Positions 25,612 to 34,093 of a stretch of DNA of 36,379 bases are shown here, piece by piece. The notes under the pieces were generated by a model. That model was given only the letters and a program-made list of their open reading frames with translations, had not been told where the DNA came from and did no database searches. The first letter of the stretch is position 1, and the number at the start of each line of letters is the position of its first letter. The position numbers were made by a program, and so were the translations under genes. The stretch comes from CAYYGL01 sp964471235 (lineage in GTDB: Bacteria; Calditrichota; Calditrichia; RBG-13-44-9; J075): positions 1-36,379 of the forward strand of contig CAYYGL010000023.1 of assembly GCA_964471235.1 (NCBI GenBank). Direction: 5' to 3'.

Positions 25612-26172
25612 TTAGCGGATATAGCGGGTTATTTCGGAAATAAAATCATGCAATGGAACAATCGGAAAAGCCTTTTCCGCTGCAACTCGGGCTCCGGTGT
25701 CCGGGTCTATCAATTCTACATCCTGAAGATGGTTCACTATCAGTTTCTGCCCGTTGTTCTCGGTTATAATGGAAAAAGCACCGAGGGCAATGGAGTGAAT
25801 CCAGTATTTGCCATGGTATTCCTGCAAAAAGAAGAGCACCTCATCGCCGACGTCAAACTCAGGTGTGCCCGCTATCTCCATCTTTAAATCCCCCATTTGA
25901 CCTCCTAACTGGGTGACGATTATGGAATTGCCGCCGCTCCCTTTCAGATACTGTTCTACCGACACGGTCAACCTGGTTTCTATGGTTTTCCGACTTTGAT
26001 CCTGCCACTGGTAATCGATTGCAGTGATATGACCGAGCACAATTTTGGCGGATTCGGTGGTTAATTCTTCCAGATCGGCTCTGGCAATGGACAATGACCA
26101 TGCCTGTTGAATGAGAAGGCTGAAGCCGAACAGGATGATTAATCCGAGCCATTTCAAAAAACGGTGATTCAT
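25612..26172 (-). CDS. small exported protein of unknown function
   Basis: A 186-residue protein with a signal peptide (hydrophobic core LGLIILFGFSLLI, about 8-20, then AWS). The mature part is rich in beta-strand-like segments (AKIVLGHITAIDYQW, LTVSVEQYLKG, FDVGDEVLFFLQEY). I recognise no catalytic motif and do not assign a function. Three ATG codons follow one another; the third, at 26172, is chosen because AAGGAG then lies 6 bases upstream, whereas the first ATG at 26178 directly abuts it. It is the first gene of a two-gene unit with the metzincin protease, 29 bases apart. It could therefore be a partner, inhibitor, chaperone or substrate of the protease; this is inference from position only. 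Confidence 0.75.
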   Translation of the reverse strand: MNHRFLKWLGLIILFGFSLLIQQAWSLSIARADLEELTTESAKIVLGHITAIDYQWQDQSRKTIETRLTVSVEQYLKGSGGNSIIVTQLGGQMGDLKMEIAGTPEFDVGDEVLFFLQEYHGKYWIHSIALGAFSIITENNGQKLIVNHLQDVELIDPDTGARVAAEKAFPIVPLHDFISEITRYIR

Positions 26173-26509
26173 CATCATCTCCTTAAGTTAAGATTGCTTT
26201 AACAGTATAGTGGAAAAAAACATTTCTTAATTGATATACGTCATGTTGTTCAAATTCGGTATCAGCAAGATGCAAATGGGTGTGAACCGGTTTACCGGGC
26301 GACATAAAATTGAACGAATGAATTTCCCGCCATTGTTTTTATCGAAATCAATTTATTTTCCAAATGCTTGTTTTGCAATAGTTTTTTGGCATAAATAGTG
26401 GTGAATTTCCAGGAAGGGCATGAACCGGTGGGGAGGGCCATAAAAAAGGCTGCCCATATATCCACGGGCAGCCCTTCAATTAAAGATGACGCTAATTTAT
26501 TTTCGCAGC
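26173..26509. other. intergenic region between the PorV-family operon and the protease unit
   Basis: This 337-base gap contains the terminator of the TonB-PorV operon at its right side (26442-26473) and must contain the promoter of the protease unit. It is AT-rich near 26330-26400. I see no open reading frame, RNA gene or further clear repeat. Confidence 0.45.
26442..26473 (-). terminator. intrinsic terminator after the PorV/PorQ-family gene
   Basis: On the minus strand an 8-bp stem, GGCTGCCC with GGGCAGCC (26466-26473 and 26448-26455), closes a 10-base loop and is followed by six T (26442-26447). It lies 36 bases past the stop of the PorV-like gene and should end the TonB operon transcript. 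Confidence 0.88.
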
Positions 26510-27532
26510 TCAGATACCGATTTTGATGGTAAAAATGTTATTGGAATCAAAGAAATCGGTCACCTGGCGGAAGGCATAGTCGAAGGTGATGTCGAAATTA
26601 CCGACCGGCACATCGGCTCCAAAACCGAAGGTGGCGCCAAAAATCTGATCCTGAGGACGCTGCGGTTCATAAACATAGCCGCCTCTGAGGAAAAAGAAAT
26701 TCTTAAAACCGTATTCAATGCCGCCATAGAACTGGTCGGAAGAATCATTAAAATTGGAGAAAGCCGCGCTGGCAGTCACGGTATTTTCCTCATTGATATT
26801 AGCAGTATACGCCGCGCCAAAGGAGAATAATGAGGGGATATCGGATTTGAGTGCTACTCCCCGAAAGGGACCATTATCCACCTGGGTGCTGGTAGAAGGC
26901 AGGGGGAACTGCCTTTCCAGGTTGGCACCGTTATACTGCATTTTTCCACCGACATTTTTCATTACCACACCAATCCGCAGTTTACTACTGAAAGAATATT
27001 GCACGCCCAGGTCAAAAGCAATCGTGCTGGCATTGGTCTGAAGGACAGATTCATAGACCAATTTGGCGGTAACGCCGGCGGTAATCCGATCGGTCAACAA
27101 ACGGCTATAAGAAAAACCCGCCACAATAAAAGTGGGGGAATAAGTAACGCCGGTGCCGTCTGGCTGATCTTCAGTCGTTTGTTCGATATCTCCGAAATCA
27201 AAGCTTTTCAGGTGGAATCCGAAAGCTCCGATATTCCTTCCGTTATAAGTGACGGCAAGATAATTTAATTTGATGTCGGCGATATATTGCATGTGGTTCA
27301 CCAACAACTCGGAGCGGTTTGAATAGGCGATTCCGGCTGGATTCCAGTAGATGGCTTCTGCACCTTTGACGGTTCCCAGGGAAGCGCCGCCCAATCCAAT
27401 GGACCGGGCACCTACCGGCACCAACAGTTGCGCCCCGCTGGTGGTTCCAATGCGATTGAGATCGCCGGCATACATGATATTCCAGGCTGCCATGGCGATC
27501 AACAAACTCATGATGATGATTATCTTCTTCAT
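26510..27532 (-). CDS. PorV/PorQ-family outer-membrane protein
   Basis: A 340-residue predicted beta-barrel with a signal peptide (hydrophobic core 4-17, cleavage probably after MYA). The mature start, with GTTSGAQLLVPVGARSIGLGGASLGTVKGAEAIYWNPAG, is typical of the PorV/PorQ family (UPF0164), which in Bacteroidetes serves the type IX secretion system as shuttle or attachment-complex protein. Many alternating beta-strands follow, and the protein ends in an Ile/Phe-rich terminal strand (IFTIKIGI). GAGGAAAAGATC precedes the ATG. The gene is the third of an apparent operon after the TonB receptor and the 1064-residue protein (43-base gap). It might assist export of the neighbouring T9SS-like protein, or be a fatty-acid-transport-like porin. 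The first is favoured by context. Confidence 0.85.
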   Translation of the reverse strand: MKKIIIIMSLLIAMAAWNIMYAGDLNRIGTTSGAQLLVPVGARSIGLGGASLGTVKGAEAIYWNPAGIAYSNRSELLVNHMQYIADIKLNYLAVTYNGRNIGAFGFHLKSFDFGDIEQTTEDQPDGTGVTYSPTFIVAGFSYSRLLTDRITAGVTAKLVYESVLQTNASTIAFDLGVQYSFSSKLRIGVVMKNVGGKMQYNGANLERQFPLPSTSTQVDNGPFRGVALKSDIPSLFSFGAAYTANINEENTVTASAAFSNFNDSSDQFYGGIEYGFKNFFFLRGGYVYEPQRPQDQIFGATFGFGADVPVGNFDITFDYAFRQVTDFFDSNNIFTIKIGI

Positions 27533-27575
27533 GATCTTTTCCTCATTCTTAAAGCGTTACGGGTTTAAAAACTCT

Positions 27576-30500
27576 TTAGAATCGATCGATTCGTTCTTCT
27601 CGTTGAACGACCATGAACTTGAGAACCTTCTGGCCGACTCCCTGGGCGTCAACGTGAGCGATATACATTCCGGAAGCGACTTTCAAACCCGCACTATTCT
27701 TCAAATTCCAGCGAAGTTCATTTCGTTCATCATCTTTTTTCAGCACTTTTACCAACTGCCCGGCAAGGTTGAAGATATGGATGGTCACTTTCCGGCTGGG
27801 CAGATGGGTAAACCGAAGAATCGGGGTGTCAAAACTGGTTTCATAAGTGCTGGTGACAAAATACGGATTGGGTACGACTCGCACATTCTGCAACAATCCT
27901 TTAGCCTCTTCGGCCCTTAACTCCGGCTTCAAATCCTGTCCCTGAATCCGGAAGACATCCACATCGGAATTGGGATAGAATGGCTTAATGGTCATTTCCA
28001 GCGGATTAATCAACCGTAAGGAATCATCGGGCACGGCAAAGCTGCAAATCAGATAGGCTTCGGCTTTAAAGAGAGAGTCAGTACTTGCTGTCGTTCCCAG
28101 GTAACGCCCGTTGGGATCATAATCACTGGTAAAAATGATGATTTCATCCTCACCCATAAAATCCAGGGGACGATCCGCTGCGGGCGGACCGGATTCCAGA
28201 TAAGCGACATTCAGTTGTCGGGGGTTATTGGGATCCGTTACGTCAAATGCTTGTAGTACAGAAGATTGGAGGAAGTTCGTCGTCAATCTCCAGGAGGTGG
28301 TAAAATAGCGCTCGGCAACTGTATTCTCTGCCAGGGTGGAATCAATCACCAGTTTCACCGGAAAGTATTTGTCTTTGGTTAAGCCATTGGCAATGGTGGG
28401 GCGAACATTCCAAACAAAGTCAATTCCTTGATTAAAAATGCTTGTAGCCGGCGTTCCGGGGAGGGCTGAGCCCTGTAACCAGGCGACGTCACTGGTATCT
28501 GCCAGAATCACATTGGCAGTATCCAGTTGATCCGGCACATTATAAACCTGGACGGAGAGACCATCCACAATGGGAAATGTCCAGGCTTCATCCTTGGCTA
28601 AGGCTGAGGCTTGAAATTTCATGCTATCCACAAAGACCGTATCGCCTTTAAAATTCACAAAGAAGGGGATGGTGCCGGTGGTTAAATCCGTGAGGCGCCA
28701 AAAATTGCCGTTGTCAAAGAAGGAAACTTCGTAATCATGCCCGGTGTAATCCTCACGGCGGGCTAATTCCACGAACACCCTGCCTTCTACCTTGCTTCGG
28801 GAACCGGCATAAACGGCGCTGTCTGCCCGAAAAGGCAACAGCTCATCACTTTCCGGCTGTGCCGCGATCAGACTTATATCATTTTCCAACAACGTGATTC
28901 CGGCCGGTTTGCGGGAAACCCAATTGTTCAGCCCAAAATCCGGATCCTGATATAAAATCGGTTCCTCGGTAGAGGGAATAATCCCTTCATTCAGGGAAAA
29001 TGCGGTAACGGCAAAATAGTATGTAACGCCGTTTACCAGGGGCAGGTTATTGTTGAAAGCATCTGTTTCAATTGTGTAACGAAAAATGCCTGCTCCTTCA
29101 TCGATAAATGAATTGGGATCGAGGGAGTGCCGGAAAGAGGAATCGTAGATTTTGATAATTTCACCGGTTTCGGTATTTCTGGCAAAAATGTCGCCGTTAA
29201 ATTGATTATCCAAATCGAAAGTGGCTAACAACTTTTTATTAATTCGACCTCCCACGTTTTCAGAAGTTGTATTGGAGCCGAATTGATAAATTTTTATTCC
29301 TTCGAATACCTGACGGCTTCCCAGGGGATCGCTTTCGTCGTGTTCCAGGGTGCCGTTGGCTTCCAGATCGATGATCAATTCGATCCGTTTATCAAAGGTG
29401 CGCACATCCACCCGGGGTGGGGGAGGACCGCCGGCTATCTGGAAATTGGCATTGTATGCACCCTGGGCAACATCATCGACTACCCGCAGCTTGGCAACAC
29501 TGCTGAGTTGGTCGGTCGGTCCCTGGGTAACCACATAAGCCACGACCACATCCTGGGTGTCTCCGACTTCTAACTGAAACGGACCGGTATTGACCATAAA
29601 CCGTTTGTCTGCCGGGGTAATATCCAGCCATCCGGTGCCGTCTTCCGGGGTGCCGCTATAAAAAAAGCGGTTGTCGGTTTCCGGGGTTCCGCCCTCACCC
29701 CAGGCAGTGGGGTCAATCGGGTCCCCATTGCGGTCTTTCCCGCCTTCCTGATAGTTGCGGGCAATACCGGCATTGCTCGGGTCGCCAATGGTGGGGTCCC
29801 CGTTGATGTAAAACATAAAGGAGGTCATGGGTAAGTTTTTCCAGCCGATCAGGGTATCGACGCCAAAAAAAGGACCGCGGGATTTAAATGCGGTATCCGT
29901 TTCAACTCCGGTAAATACTACCGGTCCCTGAAAAAAATCCACTCCGAATGCCGGCGGGTTGGGACCATATTGGGCATCATCACCATCATTATAGATATAC
30001 CCCAGGCTGCGGGTGGTATCACTACCAATCAGGTCATCCTGGAAATCACCCAAATCCGGGTCATCCCAGATGCTGAAAATCAAATCCGTAATATCGTTAT
30101 CGGTGGCGTTAATAAATCGATAGCGTAAAAATACCACATCGCCCAATTCATCGCTTCGGGCAAATGCCCATGCTTGCTGATGAACTTCCAGCCCAATGGG
30201 GTTGGTGCCCAGGCGGGGAGTGCGAACATTAATGGGAGTATTATCATTATAGACGGTCCAGATAATCCGATCCCCAATCATGTCCGGTCTATCCACATTG
30301 GGGTCGTATAAACCGTCTTCATCCAGGTCCTGGAAATTGGCACCCAGGGCAACGGCGTCTGCCCAATCTTGATAAGCTTTGCTGCCAAAGCCATCGGATT
30401 TATTGACCACGTAAAACTTAGCTAAAGGGTCGTCATCATCCATTCCCCATTTGCCGGGCTGAAATTCCTGAATTAACGACGCCTTTGCCATCCAGGATGC

Positions 30501-30770
30501 CCGCAGCTCGCCATTGACAAATGCCGTAGCAGCAATACCGCCCTGGAATAAAAAGGTAATGCCGCTCCCCTTGGGGTAATACCCCTGACCATCTTCTCCG
30601 AGACTCCCATCATTTTGCATGGGGAGTTCAATCCGGTTTACGTCCATTTTAACGACATCACCGACAATGGCGCTTTTTTGAAAGCTCCGTTTCCCGGCGG
30701 TGTCTTTTGCCAGGATTGCCGGGGCAATGAACATAGCGATCAGACTCAAGATTAGTATTTTATTACGCAT
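27576..30770 (-). CDS. large secreted protein with T9SS-like C-terminal domain, unknown function
   Basis: A 1064-residue exported protein with a signal peptide (about 3-21, ending AILA). The first half is acidic and rich in Asp/Gly/Pro (DEDGLYDPNVDRPDMIGDRI, IWDDPDLGDFQDD), suggesting calcium-stabilised beta folds. Later segments (about 590-640) look like fibronectin-type strands (LVNGVTYYFAVTAFSLNEG). The last 95 residues (VRVVPNPYF...HIFNLAGQLVKVL...GMYIAHVDAQG) form a T9SS-type sorting domain, followed by nine charged residues (QREERIDRF). No enzyme motif was recognised. The third codon, an ATG at 30770, is preferred over the ATG at 30776 because GAGG lies 7 bases upstream. It sits between a TonB-dependent receptor (28 bases) and a PorV-family protein (43 bases), so it may be a surface partner of the receptor. 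Confidence 0.8.
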   Translation of the reverse strand: MRNKILILSLIAMFIAPAILAKDTAGKRSFQKSAIVGDVVKMDVNRIELPMQNDGSLGEDGQGYYPKGSGITFLFQGGIAATAFVNGELRASWMAKASLIQEFQPGKWGMDDDDPLAKFYVVNKSDGFGSKAYQDWADAVALGANFQDLDEDGLYDPNVDRPDMIGDRIIWTVYNDNTPINVRTPRLGTNPIGLEVHQQAWAFARSDELGDVVFLRYRFINATDNDITDLIFSIWDDPDLGDFQDDLIGSDTTRSLGYIYNDGDDAQYGPNPPAFGVDFFQGPVVFTGVETDTAFKSRGPFFGVDTLIGWKNLPMTSFMFYINGDPTIGDPSNAGIARNYQEGGKDRNGDPIDPTAWGEGGTPETDNRFFYSGTPEDGTGWLDITPADKRFMVNTGPFQLEVGDTQDVVVAYVVTQGPTDQLSSVAKLRVVDDVAQGAYNANFQIAGGPPPPRVDVRTFDKRIELIIDLEANGTLEHDESDPLGSRQVFEGIKIYQFGSNTTSENVGGRINKKLLATFDLDNQFNGDIFARNTETGEIIKIYDSSFRHSLDPNSFIDEGAGIFRYTIETDAFNNNLPLVNGVTYYFAVTAFSLNEGIIPSTEEPILYQDPDFGLNNWVSRKPAGITLLENDISLIAAQPESDELLPFRADSAVYAGSRSKVEGRVFVELARREDYTGHDYEVSFFDNGNFWRLTDLTTGTIPFFVNFKGDTVFVDSMKFQASALAKDEAWTFPIVDGLSVQVYNVPDQLDTANVILADTSDVAWLQGSALPGTPATSIFNQGIDFVWNVRPTIANGLTKDKYFPVKLVIDSTLAENTVAERYFTTSWRLTTNFLQSSVLQAFDVTDPNNPRQLNVAYLESGPPAADRPLDFMGEDEIIIFTSDYDPNGRYLGTTASTDSLFKAEAYLICSFAVPDDSLRLINPLEMTIKPFYPNSDVDVFRIQGQDLKPELRAEEAKGLLQNVRVVPNPYFVTSTYETSFDTPILRFTHLPSRKVTIHIFNLAGQLVKVLKKDDERNELRWNLKNSAGLKVASGMYIAHVDAQGVGQKVLKFMVVQREERIDRF

Positions 30771-30798
30771 TATCATGCCTCACTCTTATAGTTTGCTT

Positions 30799-33700
30799 TT
30801 AGAACTTTATCTTCAACCCTAACCGAATTAACCGGGGAATCCCGTAATTGGTCGGGTTCCGTTCCAGGGCTTTATAATCCAACACAAATGCTTCCGGGTC
30901 CGCATTGGAACGAATTTTCTGCTGTCCTTCCGGAGTATTCAGAAATGCGGTGTCATCCGGTTCCCCGGTGGAACGATATACATTGATGAAATTATCCCGA
31001 TCAAATAAATTTTGCACCCACAGGTAGGGGTTGAATCGGAGTTTGCCTAAAGTGAACACTTTGTCTAACCGCATATCTACCCGGAAAACGCCTCTGGCAT
31101 AAGCGGAATTAATCGTCTGGGTTACCGGACCAAACAGGGTGGAGCCGGCAAGCAAATTTTGAGACTCGATCGGAGTGTAAGGACGACCACTATTGAATGA
31201 AATCAGGAAACTCGCTCCGCTGTTTTCCAATAATTTCATCCCGAAAATTTCCGGTCCTTCTCCTTTATTAGAGCGGATATCCACACTTGCCGTTAAGGTA
31301 TGGCGTTGGTCGAAATCCAGAGGTGCAATGACCTTGGGGGTCTCATTGTCCGGGTTCCGGAAAGTTGCCACAAAGGAACTGCTCTGGCTGGAACCGGTGC
31401 CTTCTGCCAGTTCCAGGGTGTAATCCAGCTTTACACTAACCGGTCCCAAACGACGCAGGTTAAAGCTGGTTGCAATCCCTTTAATGGTGCCGAAGTCTGC
31501 ATTGATAGTGGTGATATACTGAAACTGGGTGCTTCCGCGTTTGCTGGTAAGGGTGTTGACGTTGGTCAATCCCTGAACATTTTTATAGAACGCGGTGATG
31601 TCCAAACTTGCCTGGTTCCCAAATTGCTGTTTGAACCCGAATTCATATTGGGTAGTTTTTTCTGATTTCAGATGCCCATTGTTTTGCCCCTGACCATCAA
31701 TAAATTCCAGGTCATCTAAATTTACCCAGGAGTCGTACAAATCAAACAGGCGAGGTTCCTGGCGAAAAATTCCATACTGGGCATGAAAAACGGTGAATTG
31801 GGTGACCGGGAAAGCAAACCCGATGCGGGGGCTGATATAATCTTCAGTAGGCATCGGTTCGAAGTCGGCTTCATCCAATTTGGTAGGATTTCCGAAGCCC
31901 AACACATTGAAGGGGTCTTTAATCCGAATGTAGTCCGGATCAAAATGATCCCAGCGCGCCCCCACATTCAGGATAAAATCCTGAAACTCGATTTTATCTT
32001 GAATATATGCCGCGGCGGTAATCGGCTGGGGCGGAGCAGCTTCCAGAAAGCGGTCCCCGGATACTGTGCGGAAATTATCGCTCTCGATGGTGTTTCCGAA
32101 TAGGTCGTAACCGTAGAAGAAATTGATTCCGGCGAAATAACGTTCTTCCCGCGTTCGAGAATCTTTAAATAAGGCTAACTGCACCGGGGCAATGCTCCAA
32201 TATCGAACTTTACTTCTTTCGGCGGTACCGCCAAATTCCACCAGATGATTTTTAAACTGCTTGGTAAAGTTAAAGTCAGCCCCGAAGGTAGTGATTTCAT
32301 ACTGGGTAAAATTATTGAACACCCTGCCAAATCCATGAAATACGCCGGGTACCGGGCGTTCCACCCGACCGCCATTCCCGAGGTTATTGTCCGGATCCAC
32401 CGCCCGGTCACCCCCGGTTAACTGGATTCCCTGTTCCTCGAAATTCTTCTGAAAATCTCCATAGGCAAGAAGATTGTGTCTCCAGAATCCATCCATCCGA
32501 TCCCACTTGGTATATTTGCTTCGCAACGTCAAATCCCAGAAAGCGGTTTCCGAGATAATGTGGGAGATGCGAAAAGACCCGCTCAGGATGTTTTCATCCA
32601 CCTTGGGGTTGTGAAAAGAATTAAATTTGGAATAGGAATGCACATATTGGCGGGCATCGCGAAAAGAACCGGTAGTGCTGAGAGTTAATTTCATCTTCCC
32701 GTTCAAGATGCTGCCATCCACTTTGCCGGTGTAACGAAGGACCTGGCTTTCATTGTCCGGCAGGTACTGCTGACTAATGCCGGCACTGGGAATTTCCAAA
32801 CCACTGGCGCGTGGGTCATCGTCGTTGGTTTTCACTAATTCTACCGACCCGAAGAAAGTGTAATTCTTACCAGGAATGATGGGTCCGCCAAGATAACCGG
32901 TGAACTGCCGATAACCGTAATCCTCCAACCTCATGATGATGTTGTTTCCATATCCACTGGACTTTTTGGCAACCTCCACCGGATCTACCGGACCGACCAA
33001 TTGGGGGTTCTGGTCTTTTAGATGAGGATTGCTGAGATAAGCAGGGGTTTCGGAACCAAAACCGGAACTTGCCACATCCAGACCGCCAAAGAATTTACTG
33101 CTTCCGCTTTTGGTGGTTACATTAATCACAGCGGACTGGGCACTTCCGTATTTGGCGCTAAACCCACCTAACTGGGAAGATACCTGCTCAATGGCAGCGT
33201 CGGGGATTGTTCCGGCAGTGTTCCCGAAGATCAAATCATTATACGGCACGCCATCCACTACAAAGAGCGTTTCATTACCCCGGCCACCGCGCACATTCAG
33301 GGTAGCATTGTCGGTCTGCCCGCCGGAACCATCCTGAACCACCACCCCGGCATTTACCGAGACGATGGAACTGATTCCCTTGATCGGCACCCGTTCAATT
33401 TCTTCAGCGTCTAATACTCGAACCGTATTGGTGGCGGAAGCCTCAAAAAAGGGCCGTTCTGCAACCACCACAATCGCAGAGTCAAGCTCAATCGTAGTCG
33501 ATTCCATTTCTACATCCAGGCGCTTGGTCAAGTCAGTTACCACCCGAACATTTTGTATTTCCAGGGGTTGGTAGCCGATATAACTAAATGAAACCGTATA
33601 GGTGCCTGGGGGAACATTTAAGATGACAAAGAAACCATCCACATCGGTCGATGCCCCTAAAAAGGTGCCTTTTAACACCACATTCACACCCGGAAGTGGC

Positions 33701-33807
33701 TCACCGGTGGCTTTGTCCTTTACAATACCACTTATTTTACCGCTTTGTCCGAATACCAATACGGACATACCGGCAAGCAGTACGATAGCAAGGAGTCTCC
33801 TAAACAT
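30799..33807 (-). CDS. TonB-dependent outer-membrane receptor
   Basis: A 1002-residue receptor. After a signal peptide (MFRRLLAIVLLAGMSVLVFG) comes a carboxypeptidase-regulatory-like domain (about 22-95: GKISGIVKDKATGEPLPGVN), as in SusC-type receptors. A plug domain follows (about 110-230: VNAGVVVQDGSGGQTDNATL, LFVVDGVPYND, GFSAKYGSAQSAVINVTTKSG). The rest is a large beta-barrel with many aromatic strands ending in RLIRLGLKIKF. It would import a substrate across the outer membrane with TonB/ExbB energy. The substrate is unknown and no SusD gene is present. The ATG at 33807 is chosen because GGAGGAAGT precedes it; the ATG at 33834 would add nine residues that do not fit a signal peptide. It is the first gene of the operon with the 1064-residue protein and the PorV-like protein. 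Confidence 0.92.
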   Translation of the reverse strand: MFRRLLAIVLLAGMSVLVFGQSGKISGIVKDKATGEPLPGVNVVLKGTFLGASTDVDGFFVILNVPPGTYTVSFSYIGYQPLEIQNVRVVTDLTKRLDVEMESTTIELDSAIVVVAERPFFEASATNTVRVLDAEEIERVPIKGISSIVSVNAGVVVQDGSGGQTDNATLNVRGGRGNETLFVVDGVPYNDLIFGNTAGTIPDAAIEQVSSQLGGFSAKYGSAQSAVINVTTKSGSSKFFGGLDVASSGFGSETPAYLSNPHLKDQNPQLVGPVDPVEVAKKSSGYGNNIIMRLEDYGYRQFTGYLGGPIIPGKNYTFFGSVELVKTNDDDPRASGLEIPSAGISQQYLPDNESQVLRYTGKVDGSILNGKMKLTLSTTGSFRDARQYVHSYSKFNSFHNPKVDENILSGSFRISHIISETAFWDLTLRSKYTKWDRMDGFWRHNLLAYGDFQKNFEEQGIQLTGGDRAVDPDNNLGNGGRVERPVPGVFHGFGRVFNNFTQYEITTFGADFNFTKQFKNHLVEFGGTAERSKVRYWSIAPVQLALFKDSRTREERYFAGINFFYGYDLFGNTIESDNFRTVSGDRFLEAAPPQPITAAAYIQDKIEFQDFILNVGARWDHFDPDYIRIKDPFNVLGFGNPTKLDEADFEPMPTEDYISPRIGFAFPVTQFTVFHAQYGIFRQEPRLFDLYDSWVNLDDLEFIDGQGQNNGHLKSEKTTQYEFGFKQQFGNQASLDITAFYKNVQGLTNVNTLTSKRGSTQFQYITTINADFGTIKGIATSFNLRRLGPVSVKLDYTLELAEGTGSSQSSSFVATFRNPDNETPKVIAPLDFDQRHTLTASVDIRSNKGEGPEIFGMKLLENSGASFLISFNSGRPYTPIESQNLLAGSTLFGPVTQTINSAYARGVFRVDMRLDKVFTLGKLRFNPYLWVQNLFDRDNFINVYRSTGEPDDTAFLNTPEGQQKIRSNADPEAFVLDYKALERNPTNYGIPRLIRLGLKIKF

Positions 33808-33919
33808 ACTTCCTCCAAATTTTAGATTGAGCAACGCTTAAAAATAATTAATTTTGCTCAGCTCTTCGTCATTGCTCTGCAATCCCGAAAAGCCAAACGA
33901 GTCTCCTGAAAACCAATTT

Positions 33920-33984
33920 CATTAAAGTATGAGAGCCTATCTCAATGATTTAGACTCTCATGCTTTAATGGACATTATCTGTCC
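33920..33984. promoter_or_regulatory. structured leader/operator upstream of the TonB receptor gene
   Basis: Two arms of 16 bases, CATTAAAGTATGAGAG (33920-33935) and CTCTCATGCTTTAATG (33955-33970), are complementary except at one position and enclose 19 bases. Directly adjoining is a second hairpin, GGACA (33970-33974) with TGTCC (33980-33984). They lie about 113-177 bases before the receptor start. They could form an RNA leader structure or a double operator. They match no riboswitch that I know. Confidence 0.6.
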
Positions 33985-34021
33985 AGAAAGCGACAGGTAA
34001 TATCTTCAATGATGAACGATC

Positions 34022-34033
34022 GACAATATTGTC
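34022..34033. promoter_or_regulatory. 12-bp perfect palindrome
   Basis: GACAATATTGTC reads the same on both strands. It lies between the terminator of the Asp-box protein gene and the structured leader of the TonB receptor operon, where a promoter would be expected. It is a candidate regulator binding site; the evidence is only the symmetry and position. Confidence 0.4.
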
Positions 34034-34042
34034 AAACATAAC

Positions 34043-34081
34043 AAAAACAGGAATGGTCAAACCCGGGGGCTTGACCATTCC
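34043..34081 (-). terminator. intrinsic terminator after the Asp-box protein gene
   Basis: On the minus strand GGAATGGTCAA pairs with TTGACCATTCC (34071-34081 and 34050-34060) over 11 perfect bp around a GC-rich 10-base loop, followed by a five-T run (34043-34047) after two or three bases. It lies 12 bases past the stop codon of the secreted protein. Confidence 0.87.
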
Positions 34082-34093
34082 ATAAAGAAGAAC

